DNA of 64,000 nucleotides from Pseudomonas capeferrum (GTDB lineage Bacteria > Pseudomonadota > Gammaproteobacteria > Pseudomonadales > Pseudomonadaceae). Position 1 is the first letter of the stretch. Every line of letters starts with the position of its first letter. The DNA lies in NCBI RefSeq assembly GCF_000731675.1, contig NZ_JMIT01000003.1, positions 850,058-914,057 on the forward strand, read 5' to 3'. Position numbers and translations under genes: made by a program. Shown piece after piece: positions 35,182 to 43,712 of this stretch. Under the pieces are notes generated by a model that was not told the origin of the DNA, made no database searches, and saw nothing but the letters and a program-made list of their open reading frames with translations.

Positions 35182-35595
35182 TCAGGTGCGTTGACAGCCT
35201 GCGGGCAAGCCTTGGCCAAGCAGTTTTTGCTGGTGGTCGTAGAGTTTGACCCAAGGCCGGAAGCCAATGCTGCCCGCCTGCAACTGGTAGCGCTGCCCGG
35301 CGCTGAAGTCCTTGAAGGTCAGGTTGAGCTGGCAATCGCGCCACAGCGGCTCGTTTACCGGGCCTATATTGCTCGGGGTGACCGGAAACTGGTAGCGCAC
35401 CGTCAATTCGTGGCTGCCGGGGGCGACCTCGAAGTAGCGCGTGTCGGCCCAGTCGCGTTCGTCTACCTGCACCGCATGCAGTGACGTTTCGTCCAGGGGG
35501 GTGAGGTCGACCCACGCCTGGTTCGGATCGGGGTCCGGCAGGGTCGAGCAAGCGGACAACAGCATGAGTGTGCTGGCGGCAAACAATGGACGCAT
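35182..35595 (-). CDS. PA0061/PA0062-family lipoprotein (copy 2)
   Basis: A 137-residue lipoprotein, MRPLFAASTLMLLSACST, whose mature part has the same layout as the downstream copy: a short proline-rich linker, AWVDLTPLDE, a central ELTVRY strand and a C-terminal VKLYDHQQKLL. It is probably the first gene of the two-gene transcript and is divergent from the metallopeptidase gene. Confidence 0.85.
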   Translation of the reverse strand: MRPLFAASTLMLLSACSTLPDPDPNQAWVDLTPLDETSLHAVQVDERDWADTRYFEVAPGSHELTVRYQFPVTPSNIGPVNEPLWRDCQLNLTFKDFSAGQRYQLQAGSIGFRPWVKLYDHQQKLLGQGLPAGCQRT

Positions 35596-35662
35596 GGCGA
35601 AACTCCCCCCTGGCGAGATAGTCTTGGAGCGAATTGGCCGTGAGCGAGTCAGACAGTCCCAG

Positions 35663-36754
35663 ATGCTTCGACTATTTCTTTTTCAGCGCTCAGGCCCTGG
35701 GCCACTCGACCGCGTTTTCACCCGCTTTGTTCCCCTGCTGGTGGCTGTTCTGCTGAACGGTTGTAGCAGTGTTGGCTATTACGGGCAGTTGGCGCAGGGC
35801 CAATGGCAGCTGTTGCGCGCGCGCCAGCCGGTGGAACAGGTAATGGCAGATCCGGCCAGCAGCCCGCAACTGCGGGCGCGCTTGCAACATGCCGAACAGG
35901 CCCGAGTGTTCGCCAGCCAGCAGCTGAAACTGCCGGACAACCGCAGCTACCGGGTTTACGCCGACCTTGGCCGCCCTTATGTGGTGTGGAACGTGTTTGC
36001 CACGCCGGAGTTGTCGTTGCAGCCGGTGACGCATTGTTTCCCGATCGCGGGCTGCGTGGCCTACCGTGGTTACTACCGCCAAGGTGCGGCGCGTGGCGCG
36101 GCGGCGTTGATGCGCCAGGCAGGCATGGATGTGTATGTGGGCGGTGTCGAGGCTTACTCGACTCTGGGCTGGTTCGACGACCCACTGTTGTCTTCGATGG
36201 CCGGCTGGGGGGACGAACGGCTGGCCTCGCTGATCTTCCATGAGTTGGCCCATCAGCGCTTCTATGTGCAGGACGACACGGCGTTCAACGAGTCGTTTGC
36301 CACCTTCGTCGAGCAGGAAGGCGCGCGGCAATGGCGCGCGGCACGCGGGCTTGCAGCGAGCGAGGATGATCAGGCCGGGCAGCGTGACCAGTTCATTCGG
36401 CTGGTGCTGGCCAGCCGCGAACGGCTTCAGGGGATCTACGCCGGCCCCTTGGATGATGCGCACAAGCGGGCGGCGAAGCAGGCCGAGTTCGAGCGGTTGC
36501 GGCGCGAGTACCGGCAGGTGCGTGATGGCCAGTGGGGTGGGGACACGCGTTATGACGCTTGGATGTATGGGCCGATGAACAATGCCAAGCTGCTGCCGTT
36601 TGGGCTGTATGACCAGTGGGTGCCGGCGTTTGCGGCGCTGTTCCGGAAGGTTGACGGGGATTGGGCGCGGTTTTATCAGCGGGTCGAGGCGCTGGGGCGG
36701 CTGTCGGGTGAGGCGCGCAAAGCCGCGTTGGAGCGGCTTGTCGTTAGCCAATGA
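35663..36754 (+). CDS. Zinc aminopeptidase-like lipoprotein
   Basis: This protein of about 363 residues has an N-terminal hydrophobic stretch and lipobox (PLLVAVLLNGCSS). The zinc-metallopeptidase motif HELAH is at residues 193-197, with FNESFATFVEQEG downstream supplying the third Glu ligand. The family (putative aminopeptidase, DUF2265) is conserved next to the PA0061/0062 lipoproteins in Pseudomonas. The start at 35663 has a weak ribosome site, and upstream in-frame starts exist, so the N-terminus is uncertain by some residues. Confidence 0.83.
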   Translation: MLRLFLFQRSGPGPLDRVFTRFVPLLVAVLLNGCSSVGYYGQLAQGQWQLLRARQPVEQVMADPASSPQLRARLQHAEQARVFASQQLKLPDNRSYRVYADLGRPYVVWNVFATPELSLQPVTHCFPIAGCVAYRGYYRQGAARGAAALMRQAGMDVYVGGVEAYSTLGWFDDPLLSSMAGWGDERLASLIFHELAHQRFYVQDDTAFNESFATFVEQEGARQWRAARGLAASEDDQAGQRDQFIRLVLASRERLQGIYAGPLDDAHKRAAKQAEFERLRREYRQVRDGQWGGDTRYDAWMYGPMNNAKLLPFGLYDQWVPAFAALFRKVDGDWARFYQRVEALGRLSGEARKAALERLVVSQ

Positions 36755-36761
36755 GATTTTC

Positions 36762-36778
36762 GGGCCGCTGCGCGGCCC
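36762..36778. terminator. GC hairpin between convergent genes
   Basis: GGGCCGC and GCGGCCC around a TGC loop, preceded by ATTTTC. It lies between the metallopeptidase and the convergent HAD gene. There is no T-run on the plus strand, so its strength as a terminator is uncertain. Confidence 0.55.
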
Positions 36779-36787
36779 CATTCCATT

Positions 36788-37438
36788 TCAGGCCTTGATG
36801 AAGGCCTGATGCATCTCGGCCAGGGTGGCGAAATGGAAGGCTGGCGTCTCGGCCTTCAACTCTTCCTCGCTACCAAACCCGTACCCCACCGCCACCGCCT
36901 GCAGCCCATTGCTGCGGGCGCCGATCAGGTCATGCTTGCGATCGCCGATCATCAGCGTCTGCGCCGGGTCCAGCCCTTCTTCGTCCAGCAAGTGGCGAAT
37001 CAGCTCGACCTTGTTGGTGCGGGTGCCATCCAGCTCGCTGCCATAAATCACCTTGAAGTGGTGATCGAAGGCGAAATGCCGGGCGATCTCGCGGGCGAAC
37101 TCCCAAGGCTTGGACGTTGCCACATACAGCGTGCGCCCCTGGCCAGTGAGGGCTTCGAGCAACGCCGGCACCCCTTCGAACACCTGGTTTTCATAAAGGC
37201 CGGTGACGCGGAAGCGCTCGCGATAGAAATTCACCGCCTCCCACGCCTTGGCTTCGTCAAAGCTGTAAAACTGCATGAACGCCTGCAGCAAGGGCGGGCC
37301 GATGAAGTGTTCGAGGCGGGTCAGGTCCGGCTCGTCGATACCCAGTTTGGCCAACGCATACTGGATGGAGCGGGTGATGCCCAGCCGTGGGTCGGTCAGG
37401 GTGCCGTCGAGGTCGAAGAGGATGTTCTGCTGGTGCAT
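36788..37438 (-). CDS. HAD-superfamily hydrolase (phosphoglycolate phosphatase-like)
   Basis: A 216-residue protein with motif I FDLDGTLTDPRLGI, motif II VATSKPW, and motifs III/IV NKVELIRHLL and MIGDRKHDLIGAR. Its cap (type C1) matches Gph/pyrophosphatase-like HAD enzymes. The substrate is not evident. I use the ATG at 37438, since the upstream alternative is a TTG with no ribosome site. It is co-directional with the gamma-carbonic anhydrase gene 19 bases upstream. Confidence 0.88.
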   Translation of the reverse strand: MHQQNILFDLDGTLTDPRLGITRSIQYALAKLGIDEPDLTRLEHFIGPPLLQAFMQFYSFDEAKAWEAVNFYRERFRVTGLYENQVFEGVPALLEALTGQGRTLYVATSKPWEFAREIARHFAFDHHFKVIYGSELDGTRTNKVELIRHLLDEEGLDPAQTLMIGDRKHDLIGARSNGLQAVAVGYGFGSEEELKAETPAFHFATLAEMHQAFIKA

Positions 37439-37457
37439 GTAAGCGGTTCCACTCAAG

Positions 37458-38006
37458 TCATTCGGGTTGGTCGTAGCCTTCGGCCAAGTGCTGGTCCTTG
37501 AGCTTGACGTAGTTGCCGGCGCTGTAGGGGAAGAACGCGCGCTCCTTGTCGGTCAGCGGCCGGGCCTGTTTCACCGGGCTGCCAACATACAGGAAGCCGC
37601 TGAGCAGGCGCTTGCCGGGCGGTACCAGGCTGCCGGCGCCGATGATCACCTCGTCCTCGACGATGGCGCCATCCATGATTGTGCTGCCCATGCCGACCAG
37701 GATGCGATTGCCCAGGGTACAGCCGTGCAGCATCACCTTGTGGCCGATGGTCACCTCATCACCGATGATCAGCGGGAAGCCGTCGGGGTTGAAAGGGCCG
37801 GCATGGGTGATGTGCAGCACGCTACCGTCCTGCACGCTGGTGCGGGCGCCGATGCGGATGCGGTGCATGTCGCCGCGTACTACAGTCAAAGGCCAGACCG
37901 AGCTGTCTTCACCAATCTCTACATCGCCCAGCACTACCGCCGAGCGGTCGATGAAGGCCCGTGGTCCAACTTTCGGAGTGTGTTGCTGGAAGCTTCGGAT
38001 GGCCAT
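37458..38006 (-). CDS. Gamma-carbonic anhydrase-like hexapeptide-repeat protein
   Basis: A 182-residue left-handed beta-helix protein with hexapeptide repeats (VVLGDVEIGEDSSVWPLTVVRGD, then IRIGARTSVQDGSVLH). The metal-ligand histidines lie in LHITHAG, IGHKVMLHGC. Members (YrdA/PaaY type) bind zinc, and some hydrate CO2. The long upstream in-frame extension runs antisense to prlC and is not coding. It is divergent from prlC. Confidence 0.9.
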   Translation of the reverse strand: MAIRSFQQHTPKVGPRAFIDRSAVVLGDVEIGEDSSVWPLTVVRGDMHRIRIGARTSVQDGSVLHITHAGPFNPDGFPLIIGDEVTIGHKVMLHGCTLGNRILVGMGSTIMDGAIVEDEVIIGAGSLVPPGKRLLSGFLYVGSPVKQARPLTDKERAFFPYSAGNYVKLKDQHLAEGYDQPE

Positions 38007-38108
38007 GATAGGGTCTCTCATCTGTGCCGATAGGCAGGCTGCCTGCTGCGGTCGGCGTCGATTGTAATTAAGATGGTCCAGTGTTTCTTCTGCCAAGGTA
38101 TCCAAACC

Positions 38109-40160
38109 GTGAGTGCGAACAACCCGCTTCTGCAGCCCTACGATCTGCCGCCCTTCTCGGCGATCCGTGCCGAACACGTGCTGCCGGCCATCGAAGAGAT
38201 CCTGGCCGACAACCGCAAAGCCATTGCCGAGATTCTCGAACAGCAAGGCAAGACCCCTTCCTGGGCAGGCCTGGTGCTGGCCATGGACGAACTCAATGAC
38301 CGCCTGGGCGCTGCCTGGAGCCCGGTCAGCCACCTCAATGCCGTGTGCAACAGCAAGGAACTGCGCGAGGCCTACGAGTCTTGCCTGCCGGCGCTGAGTG
38401 CCTACTCTACCGAACTGGGCCAGAACCGTGCGCTGTTCGACGCCTACCAGGCCCTGGCCAACAGCCCGGAGGCGGCTGGCTTCGATGTGGCGCAAAAGAC
38501 CATCCTCGACCATGCCCTGCGTGATTTCCGCCTTTCGGGCATCGACCTGCCTGCCGACAAGCAGCAGCGCTACGCCGAAGTGCAGAGCAAGCTCAGCGAA
38601 CTGGGCAGCCGCTTCTCCAACCAGCTGCTCGATGCCACCCAGGCCTGGACCAAGCACGTCACCGACGAAGCCGCGCTGGACGGCTTGACTGACTCGGCCA
38701 AGGCGCAGATGGCCGCCGCCGCCCAGGCAAAAGCGCTCGACGGCTGGCTGATCACCCTGGAGTTCCCCAGCTACTACGCGGTGATGACCTACGCCACCGA
38801 TCGCGCCCTGCGCGAAGAGCTGTATGCCGCCTACTGCACCCGCGCTTCGGACCAAGGCCCCAATGCCGGCCAGTTCGACAATGGCCCGGTGATGCAGGAA
38901 ATCCTCGACCTGCGCCAAGAGCTGGCCACACTGCTGGGCTACCCGAACTACGCCGAGTTGAGCCTGGCCACCAAGATGGCCGAGTCCAGCGACCAGGTGC
39001 TGAGCTTCCTGCGTGACCTGGCCAAGCGTTCCAAGCCGTTCGCTGCCCAGGACCTGGAGCAGCTCAAGGCCTATGCCGCCGAGCAGGGCTGCCCGCAACT
39101 GGCCAGCTGGGATGCCGGTTACTTCGGCGAGAAGCTGCGCGAGCAACGCTACAGCGTGTCGCAGGAAGCCCTGCGTGCCTACTTCCCGATCGACAAGGTG
39201 TTGTCTGGCCTGTTCAGCATCGTCCAGCGCCTATATGGCATCGAAATCGCCGAACTCAAAGGCTTCGACAGCTGGCACCCGGACGTGCGCCTGTTCGAAA
39301 TCAAGGAAAACGGCCAGCACGTCGGCCGTTTCTTCTTCGACCTCTATGCCCGCGCCAACAAGCGTGGCGGCGCCTGGATGGACGGTGCGCGCGACCGTCG
39401 CCGTACCGTCGATGGCGTGCTGCAGAGCCCGGTGGCCAACCTGGTGTGCAACTTCAACCCGGCCGCGCCAGGCAAGCCTGCGCTGTTGACCCACGATGAA
39501 GTCACCACCCTGTTCCACGAGTTCGGCCACGGCCTGCACCACCTGCTGACCCGCATCGAACACGCGGGTGTGTCTGGCATCAACGGCGTAGCCTGGGATG
39601 CAGTCGAGCTGCCGAGCCAGTTCATGGAAAACTGGTGCTGGGAGCCGGAAGGCCTGGCGCTGATCTCCGGCCATTACGAAAGCGGCGCTGCCCTGCCCCA
39701 GGACCTGCTGGACAAGATGCTGGCCGCCAAGAACTTCCAGTCCGGCATGATGATGGTGCGCCAGCTGGAGTTCTCGCTGTTCGACTTCGAGCTGCACGCC
39801 ACCCATGGCGATGGCCGCAGCGTGCTGCAGGTGCTCGAAGGCGTGCGCGACGAGGTGACGGTCATGCGCCCACCGGCGTACAACCGCTTCCCCAACAGCT
39901 TCGCGCACATCTTCGCGGGCGGTTACGCGGCGGGCTACTACAGCTACAAATGGGCCGAGGTATTGTCGGCTGACGCCTTCTCCCGCTTCGAAGAAGAAGG
40001 CGTGCTCAATGCCGACACTGGCCGTGCCTTCCGCGAGGCGATCCTGGCCCGAGGCGGATCGCGTGAGCCTATGGTGCTGTTCGTCGACTTCCGTGGCCGT
40101 GAACCTTCCATCGATGCATTGCTGCGCCATTGCGGGCTGAGCGAGGACGCAGCGGCATGA
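38109..40160 (+). CDS. prlC: Oligopeptidase A (M3 metallopeptidase)
   Basis: A 683-residue cytoplasmic oligopeptidase starting with GTG (VSANNPLLQPYDLPPF). The zinc motif HEFGH lies at residues 470-474 and the PPAYNRFPNSFAHIFAGGYAAGYYSYKWAEV region near the C-terminus binds substrate. It degrades signal peptides and short peptides. Its stop overlaps the zinc-ribbon gene start (ATGA). Confidence 0.96.
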   Translation: MSANNPLLQPYDLPPFSAIRAEHVLPAIEEILADNRKAIAEILEQQGKTPSWAGLVLAMDELNDRLGAAWSPVSHLNAVCNSKELREAYESCLPALSAYSTELGQNRALFDAYQALANSPEAAGFDVAQKTILDHALRDFRLSGIDLPADKQQRYAEVQSKLSELGSRFSNQLLDATQAWTKHVTDEAALDGLTDSAKAQMAAAAQAKALDGWLITLEFPSYYAVMTYATDRALREELYAAYCTRASDQGPNAGQFDNGPVMQEILDLRQELATLLGYPNYAELSLATKMAESSDQVLSFLRDLAKRSKPFAAQDLEQLKAYAAEQGCPQLASWDAGYFGEKLREQRYSVSQEALRAYFPIDKVLSGLFSIVQRLYGIEIAELKGFDSWHPDVRLFEIKENGQHVGRFFFDLYARANKRGGAWMDGARDRRRTVDGVLQSPVANLVCNFNPAAPGKPALLTHDEVTTLFHEFGHGLHHLLTRIEHAGVSGINGVAWDAVELPSQFMENWCWEPEGLALISGHYESGAALPQDLLDKMLAAKNFQSGMMMVRQLEFSLFDFELHATHGDGRSVLQVLEGVRDEVTVMRPPAYNRFPNSFAHIFAGGYAAGYYSYKWAEVLSADAFSRFEEEGVLNADTGRAFREAILARGGSREPMVLFVDFRGREPSIDALLRHCGLSEDAAA

Positions 40161-40438
40161 GTGAGGTAGCTGTGAACAAGACCAAGAAACGCTTCATCGC
40201 CGGGGCCGTGTGCCCGGCGTGCAGCGAGCCGGACAAGTTGATGATGTGGAACGAGGACGGTGTACCGCACCGTGAGTGCGTGGCCTGTGGTTTCACCGAT
40301 ACCTTGAATGAACAAGGCCTGTCGGTACCGTCGGAGCTCGGTACCCGGGTCAACCACCTGGCGCCCAAGGCGGCGCCGGCCAAGGTGCAGACGGTGCAGT
40401 TCTTCCCCAACCCCAAATTGAAGAAACCGTCTGAGTGA
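40157..40438 (+). CDS. YheV-family zinc-ribbon protein
   Basis: A 93-residue protein with two CPxC-type knuckles (VCPACSEPDKL and ECVACGFTD), then a basic C-terminus. It overlaps prlC by four bases and follows it as in other gammaproteobacteria. No enzymatic role is known. Confidence 0.92.
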   Translation: MSEVAVNKTKKRFIAGAVCPACSEPDKLMMWNEDGVPHRECVACGFTDTLNEQGLSVPSELGTRVNHLAPKAAPAKVQTVQFFPNPKLKKPSE

Positions 40439-40447
40439 AGCCGTCTT

Positions 40448-40473
40448 GCCACCCGGGCCTTGGCCTGGGTGGC
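40448..40473 (+). terminator. Probable terminator after prlC-yheV
   Basis: GCCACCC (40448-40454) pairs with GGGTGGC (40467-40473), with an inner GGGCC/GGCCT extension, followed by AGGTTTC. The T-run is short, so the call is moderate. Confidence 0.6.
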
Positions 40474-40570
40474 AGGTTTCAGCTCGACCCTGGGTGTTAG
40501 ATAGTCAGGCCAGCGCCTGCCCGCTGGTGGCGCATGCTCGCTTGCTCCAATCAGAGCAAGGTAAACAGCG

Positions 40571-42577
40571 ATGGACACCCGCAACCCCCTTCTGCAACCC
40601 AGCAACGTACCTGTCGATTACGACGCGGTGACGCTGGATAACCTGCGTGCAGCGTTCGACTACGCGCTATCGGCTCATCAACAAGGTATCGCCCAAGCCC
40701 TCCTGGCTCAGCAGTCCATGCCGACCTGGGATGACCTGGTCATGGCGATCGATGACCTGGATGCACAACTGCTGGCGGTGCTGTATGCGGCTTCACCGCT
40801 GATGTACAAGGGTGCGCCATGGGTCGAACTGGTTGAAGAGTTGTACGGCGCCATGCTTGAGCGCTTCGAGCAGAAGATGGCCGACCCTACCTTGCAAGCG
40901 TTGTATGAGCGCCTGGCCAACAGCGCCATTGGCAAGCATTTGGACGCGCACAAGCAAGCGACCCTGCGCTGGTACCGTCACAACTTCGCCTTGCACGGTG
41001 CCTTGCTCGATGCCCCAGGCCGCATGCAACTTGCGGCCATCAATGCCCAGGTACGCGAGCTTGCCGGGCGGTTTGCCCAGAACATGGCGCGCCCGGGCAC
41101 GCTCATCCTCGACGCCGGGCAATTGCAAGGCCTTGCTCCACGGTTGTTGGGCGAGCTGCAAGCCCAAGCGCTGCAGGTTGGGCAAGCCGGCTGGTTGATA
41201 CCCGCAGACCAATACGTGACCAACACGGTCCTTGAACATGCCGCGAACCGTAGCCTTCGGGAGCAGATCTACCGCCACCAGCACAGCCGTGGGGTCAGCG
41301 CCGAGGTGCAGCATGACAATGGTCAGCTCTTGCTGCAGTTGGCCCAGGCGCGTGAACAGAAGGCACATCTGCTGGGCTATGCCGACTACCCGTCACTAAG
41401 CCTGCACTCGAAAAGTGCCGGCGGCCTTGCCCAGGTTCTGCGCTTTCTGCACGGCCTGGCAGCGCGCGTCAAACCGGTCATGGAAAAGCACCGTGTGCAC
41501 GTGCAAGCGCTTGCTGACAAGCACGGCCTGGACACGGCGCAGCCATGGGACAGGCGCTACCTGCATCGGCTCGAAAACCCGGCTGGGCAGGCGCTCTCCA
41601 TGGACAGCTTGCGAGCGTACTTTGCCCTGGACAACGTGATCGAGGCCTTGCTGACGCTTGCGCAACGGCTGTTTGGCCTGGTCTTGGTCCGCAAGTCACT
41701 GGCGACATGGCATGCCAGCGTCCAGGCGTACGAAGTCTGGCTGGACAATGCACTGACTGGCTTCCTTTACTTGGATGTCGTGCAATACCCAGGCAAGCAG
41801 CCGGGCCAGGTCGAAACCCGTTACATCCGTAACCGTCGGGTCGATGCCGAAGGGCGTTTCCACCCGGCCACCGTGGCGGTCTTCAGCGATATTCCCTCGA
41901 CCATTGATGGTACCCCGCCCTTGCTGGACCACATGGCGCTGCGCAAGCTGTTCCATGAGTTCGGGCATGCCTTGCACCATCTGCTGGTGCGCACCAACAA
42001 TCAGGTGCTTTCCAATGTCAGCGCGCTTGGCGCCGATGGTGTCGAGGTGTTCGGCAAGCTGTTCGAGCGCTGGGCGTGGGATGCTGGCTACCTGGCTGGC
42101 ATTTCTGCGAACGCAGAGGCTGGACAGCTGGACGCGCAGCAGTTGGCCGCCTGTCTGGATGGCCTTCGCCAAGGGGCTGTCACGGACACTGCCGAGACCC
42201 TGGCGATGGCGCTGTTCGATCTGGATTTGCATGCCACGCCGAATGACGGCAGGCGCGTGCGGCAGCGCCTGGAGGATGCCCGGGCGCAGTGTGGGTACTG
42301 GCCGCTGGAAGCATACGAGCATCCGGCCCATGCATTCGATTACCTGCTGGATTACTACGACGCTGGCTACTACGCCTACCTGTGGTCTGATGTGCTCGCA
42401 TTCGATCTGTTCTCGCGTTTTCAAGCCAGCGGCCTGCTAGACCGGGCAACGGGGCGTGATTTGCAAATGGCGTTGCTTGAGCCTGGCGCTTCCCGACCAT
42501 TGCTTGAAGGTATGCACGCATTTTTGGGCCGCGCGGTGAGTCACGAACCTTTCCTGCGCTGGCATGGCCTGATTTGA
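40571..42577 (+). CDS. Second M3-family metallopeptidase (PrlC paralogue)
   Basis: This 668-residue protein has the same architecture as PrlC and an intact HEFGH zinc site at residues 462-466 followed by ALHHLL. It opens MDTRNPLLQPSNVPVDYDAV, like PrlC's NPLLQPYDLPPF. It is strongly diverged and has somewhat lower codon bias than prlC. It lies between the YheV gene and the radical SAM gene, a place where PAO1 has no such gene, so it looks like a duplication or acquisition in this lineage. Oligopeptide cleavage is expected; the substrate range is unknown. Confidence 0.9.
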   Translation: MDTRNPLLQPSNVPVDYDAVTLDNLRAAFDYALSAHQQGIAQALLAQQSMPTWDDLVMAIDDLDAQLLAVLYAASPLMYKGAPWVELVEELYGAMLERFEQKMADPTLQALYERLANSAIGKHLDAHKQATLRWYRHNFALHGALLDAPGRMQLAAINAQVRELAGRFAQNMARPGTLILDAGQLQGLAPRLLGELQAQALQVGQAGWLIPADQYVTNTVLEHAANRSLREQIYRHQHSRGVSAEVQHDNGQLLLQLAQAREQKAHLLGYADYPSLSLHSKSAGGLAQVLRFLHGLAARVKPVMEKHRVHVQALADKHGLDTAQPWDRRYLHRLENPAGQALSMDSLRAYFALDNVIEALLTLAQRLFGLVLVRKSLATWHASVQAYEVWLDNALTGFLYLDVVQYPGKQPGQVETRYIRNRRVDAEGRFHPATVAVFSDIPSTIDGTPPLLDHMALRKLFHEFGHALHHLLVRTNNQVLSNVSALGADGVEVFGKLFERWAWDAGYLAGISANAEAGQLDAQQLAACLDGLRQGAVTDTAETLAMALFDLDLHATPNDGRRVRQRLEDARAQCGYWPLEAYEHPAHAFDYLLDYYDAGYYAYLWSDVLAFDLFSRFQASGLLDRATGRDLQMALLEPGASRPLLEGMHAFLGRAVSHEPFLRWHGLI

Positions 42578-42621
42578 GCCTGTACTGACCAGAGGTGCTG
42601 GCATGGATGCCCGCTTCTTTG

Positions 42622-42641
42622 TACTGTGTATAAACACAGTA
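42622..42641. promoter_or_regulatory. LexA (SOS) box
   Basis: TACTGTGTATAAACACAGTA fits the LexA consensus CTG-N10-CAG (42624-42639) with outer TA pairs. It lies 12 bases before the radical SAM start. The PA0069 homologue is known as a LexA-controlled gene in P. aeruginosa. Confidence 0.9.
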
Positions 42642-42653
42642 CAGGGGCGCGCC

Positions 42654-43712
42654 ATGTTACCTCCAGCACCGCAAAAAGGCCGTGGTACGGCGCACAATCC
42701 GCACAACCGCTTCGCCCCCAACCGCTCGGTGGTGGAGGATGACGGCTGGTACCAGGAGGTGCCGATCAGCCAAGGCACCGAGGTGCGAATCGAGACGGCA
42801 AAGACGGTCATCAGCCGCAACACCTCGCCCGATCTGCCATTCGACCGCTCCATCAACCCCTACCGAGGTTGCGAGCATGGCTGCATCTACTGCTACGCCC
42901 GCCCCTCACACGCGTATTGGGACCTTTCCCCAGGGCTGGATTTCGAAACCAAGCTGATCGCCAAGACCAACGCGGCCGAAGTGCTCGAACAACAGCTGAG
43001 CAAGCCGGGTTACGTCTGCGCGCCCATCAACCTGGGCTCCAATAGCGACCCCTACCAGCCCATCGAGCGTGATCACCTGCTGACCCGTCGCTTGCTGGAG
43101 GTACTCCTGCGCTTCCGGCACCCGGTGACCATCGTCACCAAGGGTTCGCTGGTACTGCGTGATCTGGACTTGTTGGCCGAGATGGCCAGCCAGCGCCTGG
43201 CGTGGGTGATGATCAGCCTGACGACACTGGATGACGACTTGAAGCGGGTGCTGGAACCGCGGGCGGCTTCGCCCAAGGCGCGGTTGCGGGCGATCCGGGT
43301 GCTGCGCGAGGCGGGGGTGCCGGTGGGGGTCTTGTGTTCGCCGATGATTCCGATGATCAACGACAGCGAACTGGAGCGCTTGCTCGAGGCCGCCAAGGAA
43401 GCGGGTGCCCAGAGCGCAGCCTACATGATGTTGCGCCTGCCGCTGGAAGTGGCGCCGCTGTTCGAGCAATGGTTGCAGGACCATTATCCCCAGCGTGCGG
43501 CCCATGTGTTGAGCCTGATTCGCCAGAGCCGCGGCGGTGAGCTGTATGACAGCCGCTTTGGTAAACGGATGCGTGGCGAGGGCATTTTTGCCGAGCTGCT
43601 GGCTCAGCGCTTCGCCAAGGCCGCGCGCAAACTGGCATTCGAAGGGCGTGAAGCACAGGCGCTCGATTGCTCCAGGTTCTGCCCGCCTGGTGGCCAGTTG
43701 GCATTGTTCTGA
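42654..43712 (+). CDS. PA0069-family radical SAM protein
   Basis: A 352-residue protein with the [4Fe-4S] motif GCEHGCIYCYARP (Cys73, Cys77, Cys80) and a radical-SAM TIM-barrel (LRFRHPVTIVTKGSLVLRDLDLL, then ISLTTLDDDL). It belongs to the SplB-like/Rv2578c group, often proposed to act in DNA repair. A strong LexA box precedes the ATG at 42654, so it is SOS-induced. It is the last backbone gene before the secretion block. Confidence 0.92.
   Translation: MLPPAPQKGRGTAHNPHNRFAPNRSVVEDDGWYQEVPISQGTEVRIETAKTVISRNTSPDLPFDRSINPYRGCEHGCIYCYARPSHAYWDLSPGLDFETKLIAKTNAAEVLEQQLSKPGYVCAPINLGSNSDPYQPIERDHLLTRRLLEVLLRFRHPVTIVTKGSLVLRDLDLLAEMASQRLAWVMISLTTLDDDLKRVLEPRAASPKARLRAIRVLREAGVPVGVLCSPMIPMINDSELERLLEAAKEAGAQSAAYMMLRLPLEVAPLFEQWLQDHYPQRAAHVLSLIRQSRGGELYDSRFGKRMRGEGIFAELLAQRFAKAARKLAFEGREAQALDCSRFCPPGGQLALF

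Noticed and set aside
38007..39146. Upstream extension of the gamma-carbonic anhydrase gene
   Set aside because: It runs antisense into prlC, and its composition is that of a shadow frame. The family start MAIRSFQQHTPK at 38006 is clear.
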